DNA of 64,000 nucleotides, from NCBI GenBank assembly GCA_964631955.1, contig CAZWBA010000005.1:124001-188000 (forward strand), given 5' to 3'. The notes under the pieces are model-generated. The model was not told the DNA's origin. It made no database searches and was given only the letters and a program-made list of their open reading frames with translations. The DNA comes from CAMLJR01 sp964631955. Lineage in GTDB: Bacteria > Pseudomonadota > Gammaproteobacteria > Pseudomonadales > CAMLJR01. The translations under genes and the position numbers were made by a program. Shown here in pieces: positions 51,581 to 59,840 of this stretch. Positions within the stretch are counted from its first letter, which is position 1, and each line of letters opens with the position of its first letter.

Positions 51581-51764
51581 TTCGGAAATTCCTCGTCACA
51601 TCGATTAAATAGTCGCGGCGTATCAGCACGGGCGGCTGTTTTGCCGGGGTGCGTATGATGCCGGCGAAGCACGCGCCGCGCAAGCGCAACGGTTTTGTTA
51701 GACTGCCGCTCCCAGCAACGCGCTGCGCTTTTCATCCGATTGGCAGGCGCACCGATACGAGGAT

Positions 51765-52556
51765 ATGTCGATGAAAAAAGGATTCCTGCTGCTCCTGTTA
51801 CTGGTCAGTCCTCTGGGCCATGCAGCGTTGCAAGAAAAGCAGGTCGATTACCGCAGCGGCGATACCACGCTCAAAGGTTTTCTGGTGTGGGACGATGCGA
51901 TCGGGGGCAAGCGGCCCGGCGTGCTCGTCGTGCACGAATTCTGGGGGCTCAACGACTACGCGCGTAAGCGTGCGCGCATGCTCGCCGAACTCGGCTATAC
52001 CGCTCTGGCGGTCGACATGTATGGCGACGGCAAGGTGGGTCAGCATCCCACCGAGGCAGCGGGCTTCATGAGCGCAGTCCTCAGTAAGGCCGATGTCGCC
52101 AAAGCGCGTTTTCTCGCCGGCAAGCAACTGCTCGAACAGCAGGCAACCGTGGACGCCAAAAAAATCGCTGCGATCGGCTATTGCTTCGGCGGCGGCACCG
52201 TTCTGGCAATGGCGCGCGAGGGTGTCGATCTGCGCGGCGTGGTCAGCTTCCACGGCATGCTCGGCACCGACAGGCCAGCTCAGCCCGGACAGGTAAAAGC
52301 ACGGATTCTGGTGGAGAACGGCGCCGACGATAAAATGGTCTCCGCCGAAAATATCGCCAACTTCAAAAAGGAAATGGATACAGCCGGCGTGAAATACCAT
52401 TTCGACAATTACGCAGGCGTCAGACACGGCTTTACCAACCCGGAGGCCGACGAACTCGCGAAGAAGTTCGATCTGCCGATCGGTTACGACGCCGCTGCGG
52501 ATAAGAAATCCTGGGCGGCGATGCAAGCTTTTTTCAAGGAAATCTTCTCGAAGTAA
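51765..52556 (+). CDS. dienelactone hydrolase family protein, exported
   Basis: The 263-residue alpha/beta-hydrolase has an N-terminal signal peptide (about 1-20, ends HAA), which points to the periplasm. The catalytic triad is visible: nucleophile Cys in GYCFGGG (about 138-144), Asp in VENGADDKM (about 190) and His in GVRHGF (about 222), as in dienelactone hydrolases, plus VVHEFWGLNDYAR near residue 55 (oxyanion/Glu). Two starts are possible, ATG 51765 and ATG 51771 (six bp later), with the GAGG ribosome binding site suiting either. The substrate is unknown; an esterase or lactonase is likely. Confidence 0.87.
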   Translation: MSMKKGFLLLLLLVSPLGHAALQEKQVDYRSGDTTLKGFLVWDDAIGGKRPGVLVVHEFWGLNDYARKRARMLAELGYTALAVDMYGDGKVGQHPTEAAGFMSAVLSKADVAKARFLAGKQLLEQQATVDAKKIAAIGYCFGGGTVLAMAREGVDLRGVVSFHGMLGTDRPAQPGQVKARILVENGADDKMVSAENIANFKKEMDTAGVKYHFDNYAGVRHGFTNPEADELAKKFDLPIGYDAAADKKSWAAMQAFFKEIFSK

Positions 52557-52628
52557 CCTCTCGCAATCACATCCCTCACCGCGGGTACCGGCTGACCGGC
52601 GCCCGTGGTTAAGCCCCCGGCCTCACCC

Positions 52629-52664
52629 GTGCGTAACCCGCCAGTCTTTTGACGGGTTTCGCAC
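52629..52664 (+). terminator. probable terminator hairpin after the dienelactone hydrolase gene
   Basis: GTGCGTAACCCG (52629-52640) and CGGGTTTCGCAC (52653-52664) pair with one mismatch around a 12-nt loop with CCAGTC/GAC. It lies 73 bp after the stop codon. No U tract follows, so it may be part of a larger rho-dependent or attenuator-like structure. Confidence 0.4.
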
Positions 52665-52805
52665 CCACGCCTGCACAGCTTCAGCAAACACACAATAAAT
52701 CACTGATATTACTGAATATTTTTCATCGCTCAGGCAATGGCACGGTTTTCGCTCCCGTGCTCTCGAGAACAACAATCTTGACGCAATACCATATCCGAGA
52801 GCGCC

Positions 52806-53732
52806 ATGACAGAAAGCGAGCTTAAAACCACTGCGCCGATTCGCATTGTGAGTTCAACCAAGGATGCCGGACCGACGACGCGTGAACGCTATATCGCAGC
52901 CCGGCTGCGCTTCGCCAACCTGCTGCTGCGCAATCTCGATATCGGCGATGTGATGCGCTTGTTCGCCAGCGAGACGATCAACGAATTCGCACTCGAGGGA
53001 CTGGCGTACCACCACGCCGCGCTCGACATCCATCTGGAATTCGGCACGAATGGCGTTCACCGCTGCGATTACGAACTGGCATTCGACGGCGAACAGTTCG
53101 GCAGCCTGAACTTCTCGCGCAACAAACGTTTCAGCAAGCGCGAAATCGAACGCATCGAAGGCAACATTTCGCATTTGATGCCGGCGCTGCGCAACGCCCT
53201 GCAATATCTCAACGCCATGCAAACGGCGACACGCGATGCACTGACCGGCGTCGGCAACCGCATCGCGCTGGAAATTACCGCCGAGCGCGAGATCGCGCTG
53301 GCGCGTCGCAATAATCAGCCGACCGCGTTGCTGGTCATCGATATCGACCACTTCAAACGCATCAACGATCGCTATGGCCACAGCGCGGGCGATCAGGTGC
53401 TCATCGAAACCGCACGCCAATTGCGCAGGAACTGCCGCGAATCCGACTCGGTGTTTCGATTCGGCGGCGAAGAATTCGTCGTTCTGCTGAGTCAGACCGA
53501 AGCCAATGGCGCCGCCGCGATCGCGGAACGCATTCGCCAGGCCATCGCCAGCATGAATGTGCAATACGAACACGGAGGAATGCACGTCACCGCCAGCATC
53601 GGCATTGCCTGTCTGAATCGCGGCGAAGGTTTACGTGCGTGGTTCGACCGCGCCGATCGCGCGCTCTATCTGGCGAAACAGGCGGGACGCAATCGCGTCG
53701 TGCGCGCAGCGGCGCAACGCGATATCGCCTGA
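52806..53732 (+). CDS. diguanylate cyclase (GGDEF)
   Basis: A soluble 308-residue protein with a divergent N-terminal GAF-like sensor region (about 25-140) and a C-terminal GGDEF domain: ATRDALTGVGNR (about 140-150), VIDIDHFKRINDRYGH (about 176-190), GGEEF catalytic motif (about 219-223) and SIGIAC. GGEEF is active in many cyclases; the inhibitory RxxD motif is not seen where expected, so product inhibition may be absent. It makes c-di-GMP. It stands alone with a 250-bp upstream region. Confidence 0.9.
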   Translation: MTESELKTTAPIRIVSSTKDAGPTTRERYIAARLRFANLLLRNLDIGDVMRLFASETINEFALEGLAYHHAALDIHLEFGTNGVHRCDYELAFDGEQFGSLNFSRNKRFSKREIERIEGNISHLMPALRNALQYLNAMQTATRDALTGVGNRIALEITAEREIALARRNNQPTALLVIDIDHFKRINDRYGHSAGDQVLIETARQLRRNCRESDSVFRFGGEEFVVLLSQTEANGAAAIAERIRQAIASMNVQYEHGGMHVTASIGIACLNRGEGLRAWFDRADRALYLAKQAGRNRVVRAAAQRDIA

Positions 53733-53755
53733 GGTTTCTGATTAAGTGAACGGAA

Positions 53756-54712
53756 TCAGCGTGGCGAACGGGGCCGTGCCGGTTTGGCGCCCGACGCCGG
53801 TTTCGATGGCGTGCGAGATTTTGACGGTGCCGGCGGTTTTGCGCCCGCCGACCGGGTTTTCACGGGGCGATTCTTGCGCTCTTCACGCGCCCGCTGCAGT
53901 TTTTCCTGCGGGGCAATGCCGACCTGAGCCGGCGCCGGCAATCCCGTCAGCGCATACAACGAGAGAATCATTTCCGCCGGCATATCCTGCCACTGCCCCT
54001 GCTTGAGTCGCGGCGGCAAAAATACCGGCCCGTAACGCACGCGCTTCAGGCGACTGACTTTCAGCTCCTGCGATTCCCACAGACGGCGCACTTCGCGATT
54101 GCGCCCTTCCATCAGACAGACGTAATACCAGCGATTCGCCCCCTCACCACCGCCCGGGGTGATATCGGTGAAGCGGGCAATACCGTCGTCGAGTACCACA
54201 CCCGCACGCAAGCGTTCCAGCATGTCGTCGTCGGCCTCACCGAGCACGCGGCACAGATATTCGCGATCGATATTGGCGGAAGGATGCATCAATGCGTTCG
54301 CCAGCTCGCCATCGGTGGTGAACAGCAACAGGCCGCTCGTGTTGAAATCGAGACGACCTACGGCGATCCAGCGCTCACCCTTCAATTTCGGCAAGCGCGC
54401 AAACACGGTGGGGCGTCCCTCCGGATCGCGCACCGTGCAAATCTCGCCTTCGGGTTTGTTGTAGACGAGCACGCGCGGGCGGCGCTCTTCGGAAATCTTC
54501 ATCGCGATGGGATGACCGTCGACGAGAATGCGGTCGCGCGCCTGTACGCGATCGCCGACATGTGCGGCCTTGCCATTGACGGTGACGCGATTGGCGCCGA
54601 TCAGTTTTTCCATTTCGCGGCGCGAGCCGATACCCGCACGCGCGAGCACCTTCTGCAATTTCTCGCCATTATCGTGATCGTCGTCGGCTGAGGTTTTCTT
54701 TCTGTCGATCAC
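53756..54712 (-). CDS. rluB: 23S rRNA pseudouridine(2605) synthase
   Basis: RluB modifies U2605 of 23S rRNA. The 318-residue protein has the N-terminal S4 domain (EKLQKVLARAGIGSRREMEKLI, about 17-38), then the RsuA/RluB/C/D/E/F catalytic domain with GRLDFNTSGLLLF (catalytic Asp near 123) and MEGRNREVRRLWES. The C-terminal tail (about 270-318) is a long Lys/Pro/Ser-rich disordered region. It overlaps scpB by ATGA, and is last in scpA-scpB-rluB, the usual arrangement. Confidence 0.96.
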   Translation of the reverse strand: MIDRKKTSADDDHDNGEKLQKVLARAGIGSRREMEKLIGANRVTVNGKAAHVGDRVQARDRILVDGHPIAMKISEERRPRVLVYNKPEGEICTVRDPEGRPTVFARLPKLKGERWIAVGRLDFNTSGLLLFTTDGELANALMHPSANIDREYLCRVLGEADDDMLERLRAGVVLDDGIARFTDITPGGGEGANRWYYVCLMEGRNREVRRLWESQELKVSRLKRVRYGPVFLPPRLKQGQWQDMPAEMILSLYALTGLPAPAQVGIAPQEKLQRAREERKNRPVKTRSAGAKPPAPSKSRTPSKPASGAKPARPRSPR

Positions 54713-55842
54713 GAACGCTCGCCACCTTCGGTCAATTCAGTTACGTCATCCGCCGCCGATAAATTCCCCGTCGCAGCGCCATTTACCGAATCCGCTCGAT
54801 GGCCGCCCTCGTTCTCATCATCATCATCTTCATCTTCATCTTCATCATCATCGTCATCTTCATCGTCATCTTCGTCGTCATCTTCATCATCATCTTCGTC
54901 GTCGTCATCTTCGTCATCTTCGTCGTCTTCGTCGTCGTCTTCGTCCTGCGCTGATTCGATGATCGCTGAAGCGGTACTTTCTGAAACGCCGGGCGCATCG
55001 TCGACAGCGTCTGCCTCTGTCGCCGGCTCGACAGCGGCGACGCCGGCGATTTCGTTGATTGCCGCAATTTCCGCAGCCACCCGGTCTTCTTCGGGCGCCG
55101 CAGCCGCGCTTTGTTCGGAAACATTCACCGTATCCGCACCTTCCAGGGCAAGTTCGGCGTTGAGCGAATCGAGATCGCGAATTTCCGCGAGCGTGGGCAG
55201 GTCGTCGAGATTTTTCAGATTGAAATAATCGAGAAATTTGCGCGTCGTTGCATAAAGCGCCGGCCGGCCCGGCACATCCTTATGACCGACGACGCGCACC
55301 CAGTCGCGTTCGAGCAGGGTTTTGATAATGTTCGATGCGACGGCCACACCGCGGATGTCTTCGATATCGCCACGCGTGATCGGCTGGCGATAGGCGATGA
55401 GCGCGAGTGTTTCGAGCAGAGCCCGGCTATAGCGCTGCGGTTTTTCCTCCCACAGGCGCGCGATCCACGGCGCGACTTCCTGCACGACCTGAAAACGAAA
55501 TCCGCTCGCGACTTCACGCAATTCGAAACCGCGCCCGACGCATTGCTCCGCGATGGCTGCAAGCGCCGCGCGAATTTCATCGTTGCCCGGACGATCGCTG
55601 TCGTCGAAGAGCGCGGTGAAATCCTCCACGGCGAGCGGTTTTCCGGCCGACAGCAGCGCGCCTTCGACGATGCGCTGCAATTGCTCCGGGGCCAGCTCGA
55701 CGCGCGGCAAGGGAATCGGCGCCGCGTCCGCCGCAGCGATGGCATCAGCGGCGACGGTTTCTTCGGAGTCTGTGTTTTCCACGGTTTCAGCGGTTATCAC
55801 GTTGGTTGCTTCCTCCGGGGCAGCTTCGTTTTCAATCGACAT
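54709..55842 (-). CDS. scpB: segregation and condensation protein B, with acidic tail
   Basis: ScpB forms the ScpAB complex with SMC in chromosome condensation. The winged-helix core (about residues 40-225; LQRIVEGALLSAGKPL, ALLETLALIAYRQPITRGDIEDIRG) is normal. It is followed by a long tail with an Asp/Glu tract of about 45 residues (about 296-345), encoded by a GAT/GAA-rich repeat near 54817-54953. The start at ATG 55842 has AGGGGG upstream and overlaps scpA by 11 bp; an upstream ATG at 55860 is less likely. Such acidic tails are seen sporadically and may contact basic partners. Confidence 0.95.
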   Translation of the reverse strand: MSIENEAAPEEATNVITAETVENTDSEETVAADAIAAADAAPIPLPRVELAPEQLQRIVEGALLSAGKPLAVEDFTALFDDSDRPGNDEIRAALAAIAEQCVGRGFELREVASGFRFQVVQEVAPWIARLWEEKPQRYSRALLETLALIAYRQPITRGDIEDIRGVAVASNIIKTLLERDWVRVVGHKDVPGRPALYATTRKFLDYFNLKNLDDLPTLAEIRDLDSLNAELALEGADTVNVSEQSAAAAPEEDRVAAEIAAINEIAGVAAVEPATEADAVDDAPGVSESTASAIIESAQDEDDDEDDEDDEDDDDEDDDEDDDEDDDEDDDDDEDEDEDDDDENEGGHRADSVNGAATGNLSAADDVTELTEGGERS

Positions 55843-56800
55843 CGTTCGCCCCCTCGTCATGGGTTTCTTCCGCGGCGGCTCGACCGGCTTCCGCTTCTTC
55901 GACGCTGACCGAACGCGCCTTCACGTGGATCGGACCGAAATCCTCGGTCTGCACCAGTTCGAGCATGCCCTCCTTGATCAACTCCATCACGGCGAGAAAG
56001 GTGACGACGACACCGAGCCGCCCTTCTTCCGCCGAGAACAGCGAAACGAATGGGGTGAAACGATTGGGCGATACGCGCGCAAGCACTTCGGACATGCGTT
56101 CGCGCGTCGACAGCTTTTCCTTTTGCACATGATGGCTTTCGAACATCTGCGCGCGGCGCAACACCTCGGAAAGCGCGATGAGCAACTCCTTCATATCGAC
56201 CTGAGGCTCGGGCTTGGTTTTGTTCAGATCGGGCAGCTCGACCGATGGCAGATGAATATCCCGACTCACACGCGGCAGCCCATCGATATCTTCGGCGGCC
56301 TTCTTGAAACGTTCGTACTCCTGCAGGCGGCGGATCAGTTGCGCGCGCGGATCCTCACCCTCCTCTTCCTCTTCGGTCGAGCGCGGCAGCAACATGCGCG
56401 ATTTGATTTCCGCGAGCATGGCTGCCATCAGCAGATATTCAGCCGCCAGCTCGAACTGCATCGAGCTCATCATGTTGACGTACTGCATGTACTGCTCGGT
56501 GATCGCGGCGACGTTGATTTCGAGAATATCGATGTTCTGGCGCTTGATCAGATACAGCAGCAGATCGAGCGGGCCTTCGAACGCCTCCAGAAAAACCTCG
56601 AGCGCTTCGGGCGGAATGTAGAGGTCTTTAGGCAATTCGGTCAGGGGCTTGCCCTGCACGATGGCGAACGGCAACTCCGCCTGCTGCGAGCTGGCCTGAC
56701 GCAGTTCCCGCAGGCTCATCGGCGGCAATTCGGGTTCTGAAACCGCCGGATCGACTTCTGAAACCTGCGGCATATCAGTAACTTGAAGCTCAGAGTTCAC
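55832..56800 (-). CDS. scpA: segregation and condensation protein A
   Basis: ScpA is the kleisin that bridges SMC heads. The 322-residue protein has the N-terminal region EAFEGPLDLLLYLIKRQNIDI (about 70-90), the central helix AAEYLLMAAMLAEIKSRMLLP and the C-terminal winged helix VVVTFLAVMELIKEGMLELVQ (about 260-280). The acidic N-terminus (DPAVSEPELPP) is longer than in Bacillus ScpA. scpA, scpB and rluB overlap and form one operon. Confidence 0.95.
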   Translation of the reverse strand: MNSELQVTDMPQVSEVDPAVSEPELPPMSLRELRQASSQQAELPFAIVQGKPLTELPKDLYIPPEALEVFLEAFEGPLDLLLYLIKRQNIDILEINVAAITEQYMQYVNMMSSMQFELAAEYLLMAAMLAEIKSRMLLPRSTEEEEEGEDPRAQLIRRLQEYERFKKAAEDIDGLPRVSRDIHLPSVELPDLNKTKPEPQVDMKELLIALSEVLRRAQMFESHHVQKEKLSTRERMSEVLARVSPNRFTPFVSLFSAEEGRLGVVVTFLAVMELIKEGMLELVQTEDFGPIHVKARSVSVEEAEAGRAAAEETHDEGANDVD

Positions 56801-56932
56801 GCTAATAATTATCTCGAATGCGGGAGGGATGCAGAAAAGAAGGCGGCATTATAGCGACAGGATGCGGGCACCGATAGGCAAGCCATTCCGCCTGCGCATC
56901 CCGCCGCAGGCGCTCTGACCCGGCGTTTCGAA

Positions 56933-57556
56933 TCAGTCGGTAAACGCCGCGCTGTCACCCCGCCCCTGACGCACCACCACGGGCGAGTCGTCGGCCAGAT
57001 CGATGACAGTGGTCGGGTCGGCGCCGCAGACGCCGCCGTCGATGACCAGATCGAGATCGTGCTCCAGACGCTCGCGAATCTCGAACGGATCGGTCAGCGG
57101 CAATTCGTCGCCCGGCAGAATCAGCGTGACGCTCATCAGCGGCTCGCCGAGCGTTTCGAGCAGATCGAGCGCGATACGATTTTCGGGAACCCGCAGACCG
57201 ATGGTACGGCGCCGGGGGTGCAGCAGTCGGCGCGGGACCTCATCGGTGGCTTTCAGAATGAAGGTGTAGGGGCCGGGTGTATGCGCGCGTATCAGCCGGA
57301 AGGCCGTGTTGTCGACGCGCGCGTAAGTGCCCAGCTCGGACAGATCGCGGCAAACCAGCGTGAAGTTATGGCTGTCGTCGAGCTTGCGGATGCGGCGAAT
57401 ACGTTCGAGCGCGGCCTTATCGCCGAGATGACAGCCCAGCGCATACGCCGAGTCGGTCGGATACGCGATCACGCCGCCGCGATGAATGATTTCCACTGCC
57501 TGTTTGATCAGGCGCGCCTGCGGGTTTTCGGGGTGAATCTGAAAAAACTGACTCAT
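56933..57556 (-). CDS. yciO: YciO/YrdC/Sua5 family L-threonylcarbamoyladenylate synthase-like protein
   Basis: The 207-residue protein has the YrdC-fold signature VIAYPTDSAYALGC (about 25-38), KLDDSHNFTLVCRD and TPGPYTFILKAT motifs. By length and by position next to a PHP-domain gene it matches YciO rather than TsaC. YciO binds RNA and may form threonylcarbamoyl-AMP, but its role in t6A synthesis is minor. The ATG at 57556 was chosen over an upstream alternative. It follows the rnm gene on the same strand. Confidence 0.92.
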   Translation of the reverse strand: MSQFFQIHPENPQARLIKQAVEIIHRGGVIAYPTDSAYALGCHLGDKAALERIRRIRKLDDSHNFTLVCRDLSELGTYARVDNTAFRLIRAHTPGPYTFILKATDEVPRRLLHPRRRTIGLRVPENRIALDLLETLGEPLMSVTLILPGDELPLTDPFEIRERLEHDLDLVIDGGVCGADPTTVIDLADDSPVVVRQGRGDSAAFTD

Positions 57557-57589
57557 TACAGCCTCTGCCATGAAGGTCTACTCGCCGAT

Positions 57590-58510
57590 TTAATCCGTTT
57601 CATCCATTGCTCTCCCGGAAAAAGGCCAGTGTGCCGACCCGAGGTCGACAGTACCGTCTGCCTGCACCCATCGAAACCAGACCGGTTCGCATATCTTTGG
57701 CAATTCCGCGATTTCGCCGAGTTGTGCGCCGTAGGTGGTGGAGGCGTGATAATCGCTGCCGACCGACGCCTTCAACCCGTTCGCCGTCGCCAGCTGAGCC
57801 AGAAACTGACTCTCCTGCACGGGCTGTCTGCCGACGACGACTTCCATCGCCTCGCCGCCGAGCGCGGCAAATTCGCCGACCAGCTTGCGCAACCGTGTCG
57901 CCGTCAGCCGGTATTTGAGCGGGTGCGCGAGCGTCGGCACACCGCCGGCCGCTTTAATCCACGCGATGACCTGCGCCAGCTCCGGCCACAGCAATTTGAT
58001 ATCGCCGGGCTTGCCCGCACCGAGGTAGCGATCGAAGGCTTCTTCCTCGCTGCGCACATGACGCTGCGCCACCAGATAACGCGCGAAATGCGGGCGCCCG
58101 ATCTGCGCCGAACCCGCCAGTGCCAGCGCACCTTCTGTCGCGCCGGGCATGCCGAGTTTCGCCAGCCGCTCGCCGATCATATCGGCACGCCGGCGCCGCG
58201 CCTCGCCGTAAAACCGGCACGCCTCCGCTGTTGCCGGATGTTCGCTGTCGATGCCAAGACCGACGATATGGACGCCGATCGAACTCCACACGCTCGAATA
58301 TTCAACCGCCGGCAACAGCGCCAGGGTCGCAACATCCGCCTGAACCGGCTGCTGTTTTAACCAGGCCTGCGCAAGGCGATATCCCTCGACCGAATCATGA
58401 TCGGTGATCGCCAGCAGACCGACGCCGCAACGCTGCGCATGGCGACACAAATCCGGCGGACTCAACGCGCCATCAGAAGCGTTAGTGTGCGAATGCAGAT
58501 CGACGCGCAA
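57590..58510 (-). CDS. rnm: PHP-domain 5'-3' RNA exonuclease (RNase AM)
   Basis: The 306-residue protein has the PHP metal-binding motifs MRVDLHSHTNASDG (residues 1-14), AITDHDSVEGY (about 34-44), PAVEYSS, LAHPLKY (about 196-202) and SDYHAST (about 255-261). In E. coli this family (YciV) trims 5' ends of rRNA as RNase AM and hydrolyses 3',5'-bisphosphonucleotides. The pairing rnm-yciO upstream of scpA-scpB-rluB is common in gammaproteobacteria. It is divergent from the VC0807-like gene. Confidence 0.93.
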   Translation of the reverse strand: MRVDLHSHTNASDGALSPPDLCRHAQRCGVGLLAITDHDSVEGYRLAQAWLKQQPVQADVATLALLPAVEYSSVWSSIGVHIVGLGIDSEHPATAEACRFYGEARRRRADMIGERLAKLGMPGATEGALALAGSAQIGRPHFARYLVAQRHVRSEEEAFDRYLGAGKPGDIKLLWPELAQVIAWIKAAGGVPTLAHPLKYRLTATRLRKLVGEFAALGGEAMEVVVGRQPVQESQFLAQLATANGLKASVGSDYHASTTYGAQLGEIAELPKICEPVWFRWVQADGTVDLGSAHWPFSGRAMDETD

Positions 58511-58683
58511 TGAAACATTCCCAAATCGGATTCAACGACAAGCCACGGCAATGCGGGAGAAAACACCAACCCGAGGCCCTGAATGATGTGGAGGCCCCGC
58601 AGCGAAGGCAGTATATTAGGCGGCATTAACAGCGTACACGAACAATTTCTTCCCATCCTTTTTGCAAACTCCCAGACGTGATC

Positions 58684-59445
58684 ATGCCGGACAACAACGA
58701 AAAGCCGACCGCGGAAAAAAATCTTTCCGAAAAAACCGTTCCCGAAAAACCCGTTTCCGAAAAACCAAGAAAACCCAGCATGCTCGCCAATCTGGGTTTC
58801 AACATTCTCATTCCGACGCTCATCCTGTCGAAACTCAGCGGCGACAATTATCTCGGCCCGGTCTACAGCATCGTCGTCGCGCTCGCATTTCCGATCGCGT
58901 ATGGCGCGCGCGATTATCTGCAGGCGCACAAACCCAATTTCTTTTCCGTGCTCGGCGTCATCAGCGTGATTCTGACGGGCGGCATGAGCCTGCTTAAATT
59001 TCCCCCGGAATATATCGCGATCAAGGAAGCCGCCATTCCATCGCTGCTCGGCGTGGCGACACTGTTATCGATTTACACGCGCCATCCGCTCGTGCGTACG
59101 TTTCTCTACAACGACCAGATTTTGCAGGTCGATAAAGTCAGCGCCGCGCTGCGGACACATGACACCACCGACGCTTTCGAGCGCCATCTGAAAATCGCCT
59201 CCTATCTTGTCGCAGGATCATTTTTTCTGTCGGCAACGCTGAATTACGCGCTCGCAAAAATTATTTTAGTCAGCGCACCGGGCAGTACGGAATTTGCGGA
59301 GGAACTCGGCAAAATGACGGCGCTGAGCTTTCCCGTGATCGCCCTTCCCTGCACGATCGTCATGGCGGGCACGCTGTATTACCTACTCAGCAATATTCAA
59401 AAGCTGACGCGACTTTCGCTCGAAGAAATCATGCAGGAAACCTGA
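58684..59445 (+). CDS. VC0807-like inner-membrane protein
   Basis: The 253-residue protein has a charged, repetitive N-terminal stretch with several EKxxSEK/PEKP units (about 5-35), then five or more membrane helices (about 38-58, 62-80, 88-105, 115-130, 175-200, 215-235). LSKLSGDNYLGPVYSIVVAL is the region characteristic of the VC0807 family, whose function is unknown. A GTG at 58678 is an alternative start. It is followed by the yciI-like gene 28 nt downstream and probably co-transcribed. Confidence 0.7.
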   Translation: MPDNNEKPTAEKNLSEKTVPEKPVSEKPRKPSMLANLGFNILIPTLILSKLSGDNYLGPVYSIVVALAFPIAYGARDYLQAHKPNFFSVLGVISVILTGGMSLLKFPPEYIAIKEAAIPSLLGVATLLSIYTRHPLVRTFLYNDQILQVDKVSAALRTHDTTDAFERHLKIASYLVAGSFFLSATLNYALAKIILVSAPGSTEFAEELGKMTALSFPVIALPCTIVMAGTLYYLLSNIQKLTRLSLEEIMQET

Positions 59446-59473
59446 GACTCCCTGTTACGAGGACGCGGTAAAA

Positions 59474-59773
59474 ATGCTTTACGCAATCATCAGTGAAGAC
59501 GTGGCGGACAGCCTGGCGCAGCGCAGAATCACCCGCCCGCATCATCTCGCCCGACTTGAAGAATTAAAACAGCAGGGCCGTCTGGTGCTGGCCGGCCCGC
59601 ACCCGAAAATCGATTGCGAAGACCCGGGTGAGGCGGGATTCAGCGGCAGCCTGGTGGTGGCGGAATTCGAAAGTCTGGAAGCCGCACAGCGCTGGGCCGA
59701 TGCCGACCCCTACCTCATCGACGGTGTGTATGCGCGGGTAACGGTCAAGCCGCTCAAACGCGTATTGCCGTAG
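59474..59773 (+). CDS. YciI-like protein
   Basis: The 99-residue protein has the YCII fold signature: MLYAIISEDV start, His in HLARLEELKQQGRLVLAGPHP (His near 43) and DPYLIDGVYARVTVKPL (Asp-Pro, about 76). The family is linked to ring-opening dehydrochlorination in degradation pathways, but most members have no assigned role. It is near rnm and scpAB in many gammaproteobacteria, as here. Confidence 0.9.
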   Translation: MLYAIISEDVADSLAQRRITRPHHLARLEELKQQGRLVLAGPHPKIDCEDPGEAGFSGSLVVAEFESLEAAQRWADADPYLIDGVYARVTVKPLKRVLP

Positions 59774-59840
59774 TTCGCGGCTGAAGTCACAGTAAGAAGT
59801 CGTAGGCAGGAAGCCATTGGAAAAATGATGAAGCCACGCA

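Noticed and set aside
54817..54953. Short tandem repeats that might suggest a CRISPR or satellite array
   Set aside because: They are trinucleotide runs encoding Asp/Glu in frame within scpB; there are no conserved repeat-spacer units.
55553..56740. 395-codon plus-strand frame opposite scpA and scpB
   Set aside because: Shadow of scpA and scpB codon bias; no start signal or domain.
57059..58360. 433-codon plus-strand frame across yciO and rnm
   Set aside because: It runs antisense through two well-identified genes and the gap between them; the product has no domain.
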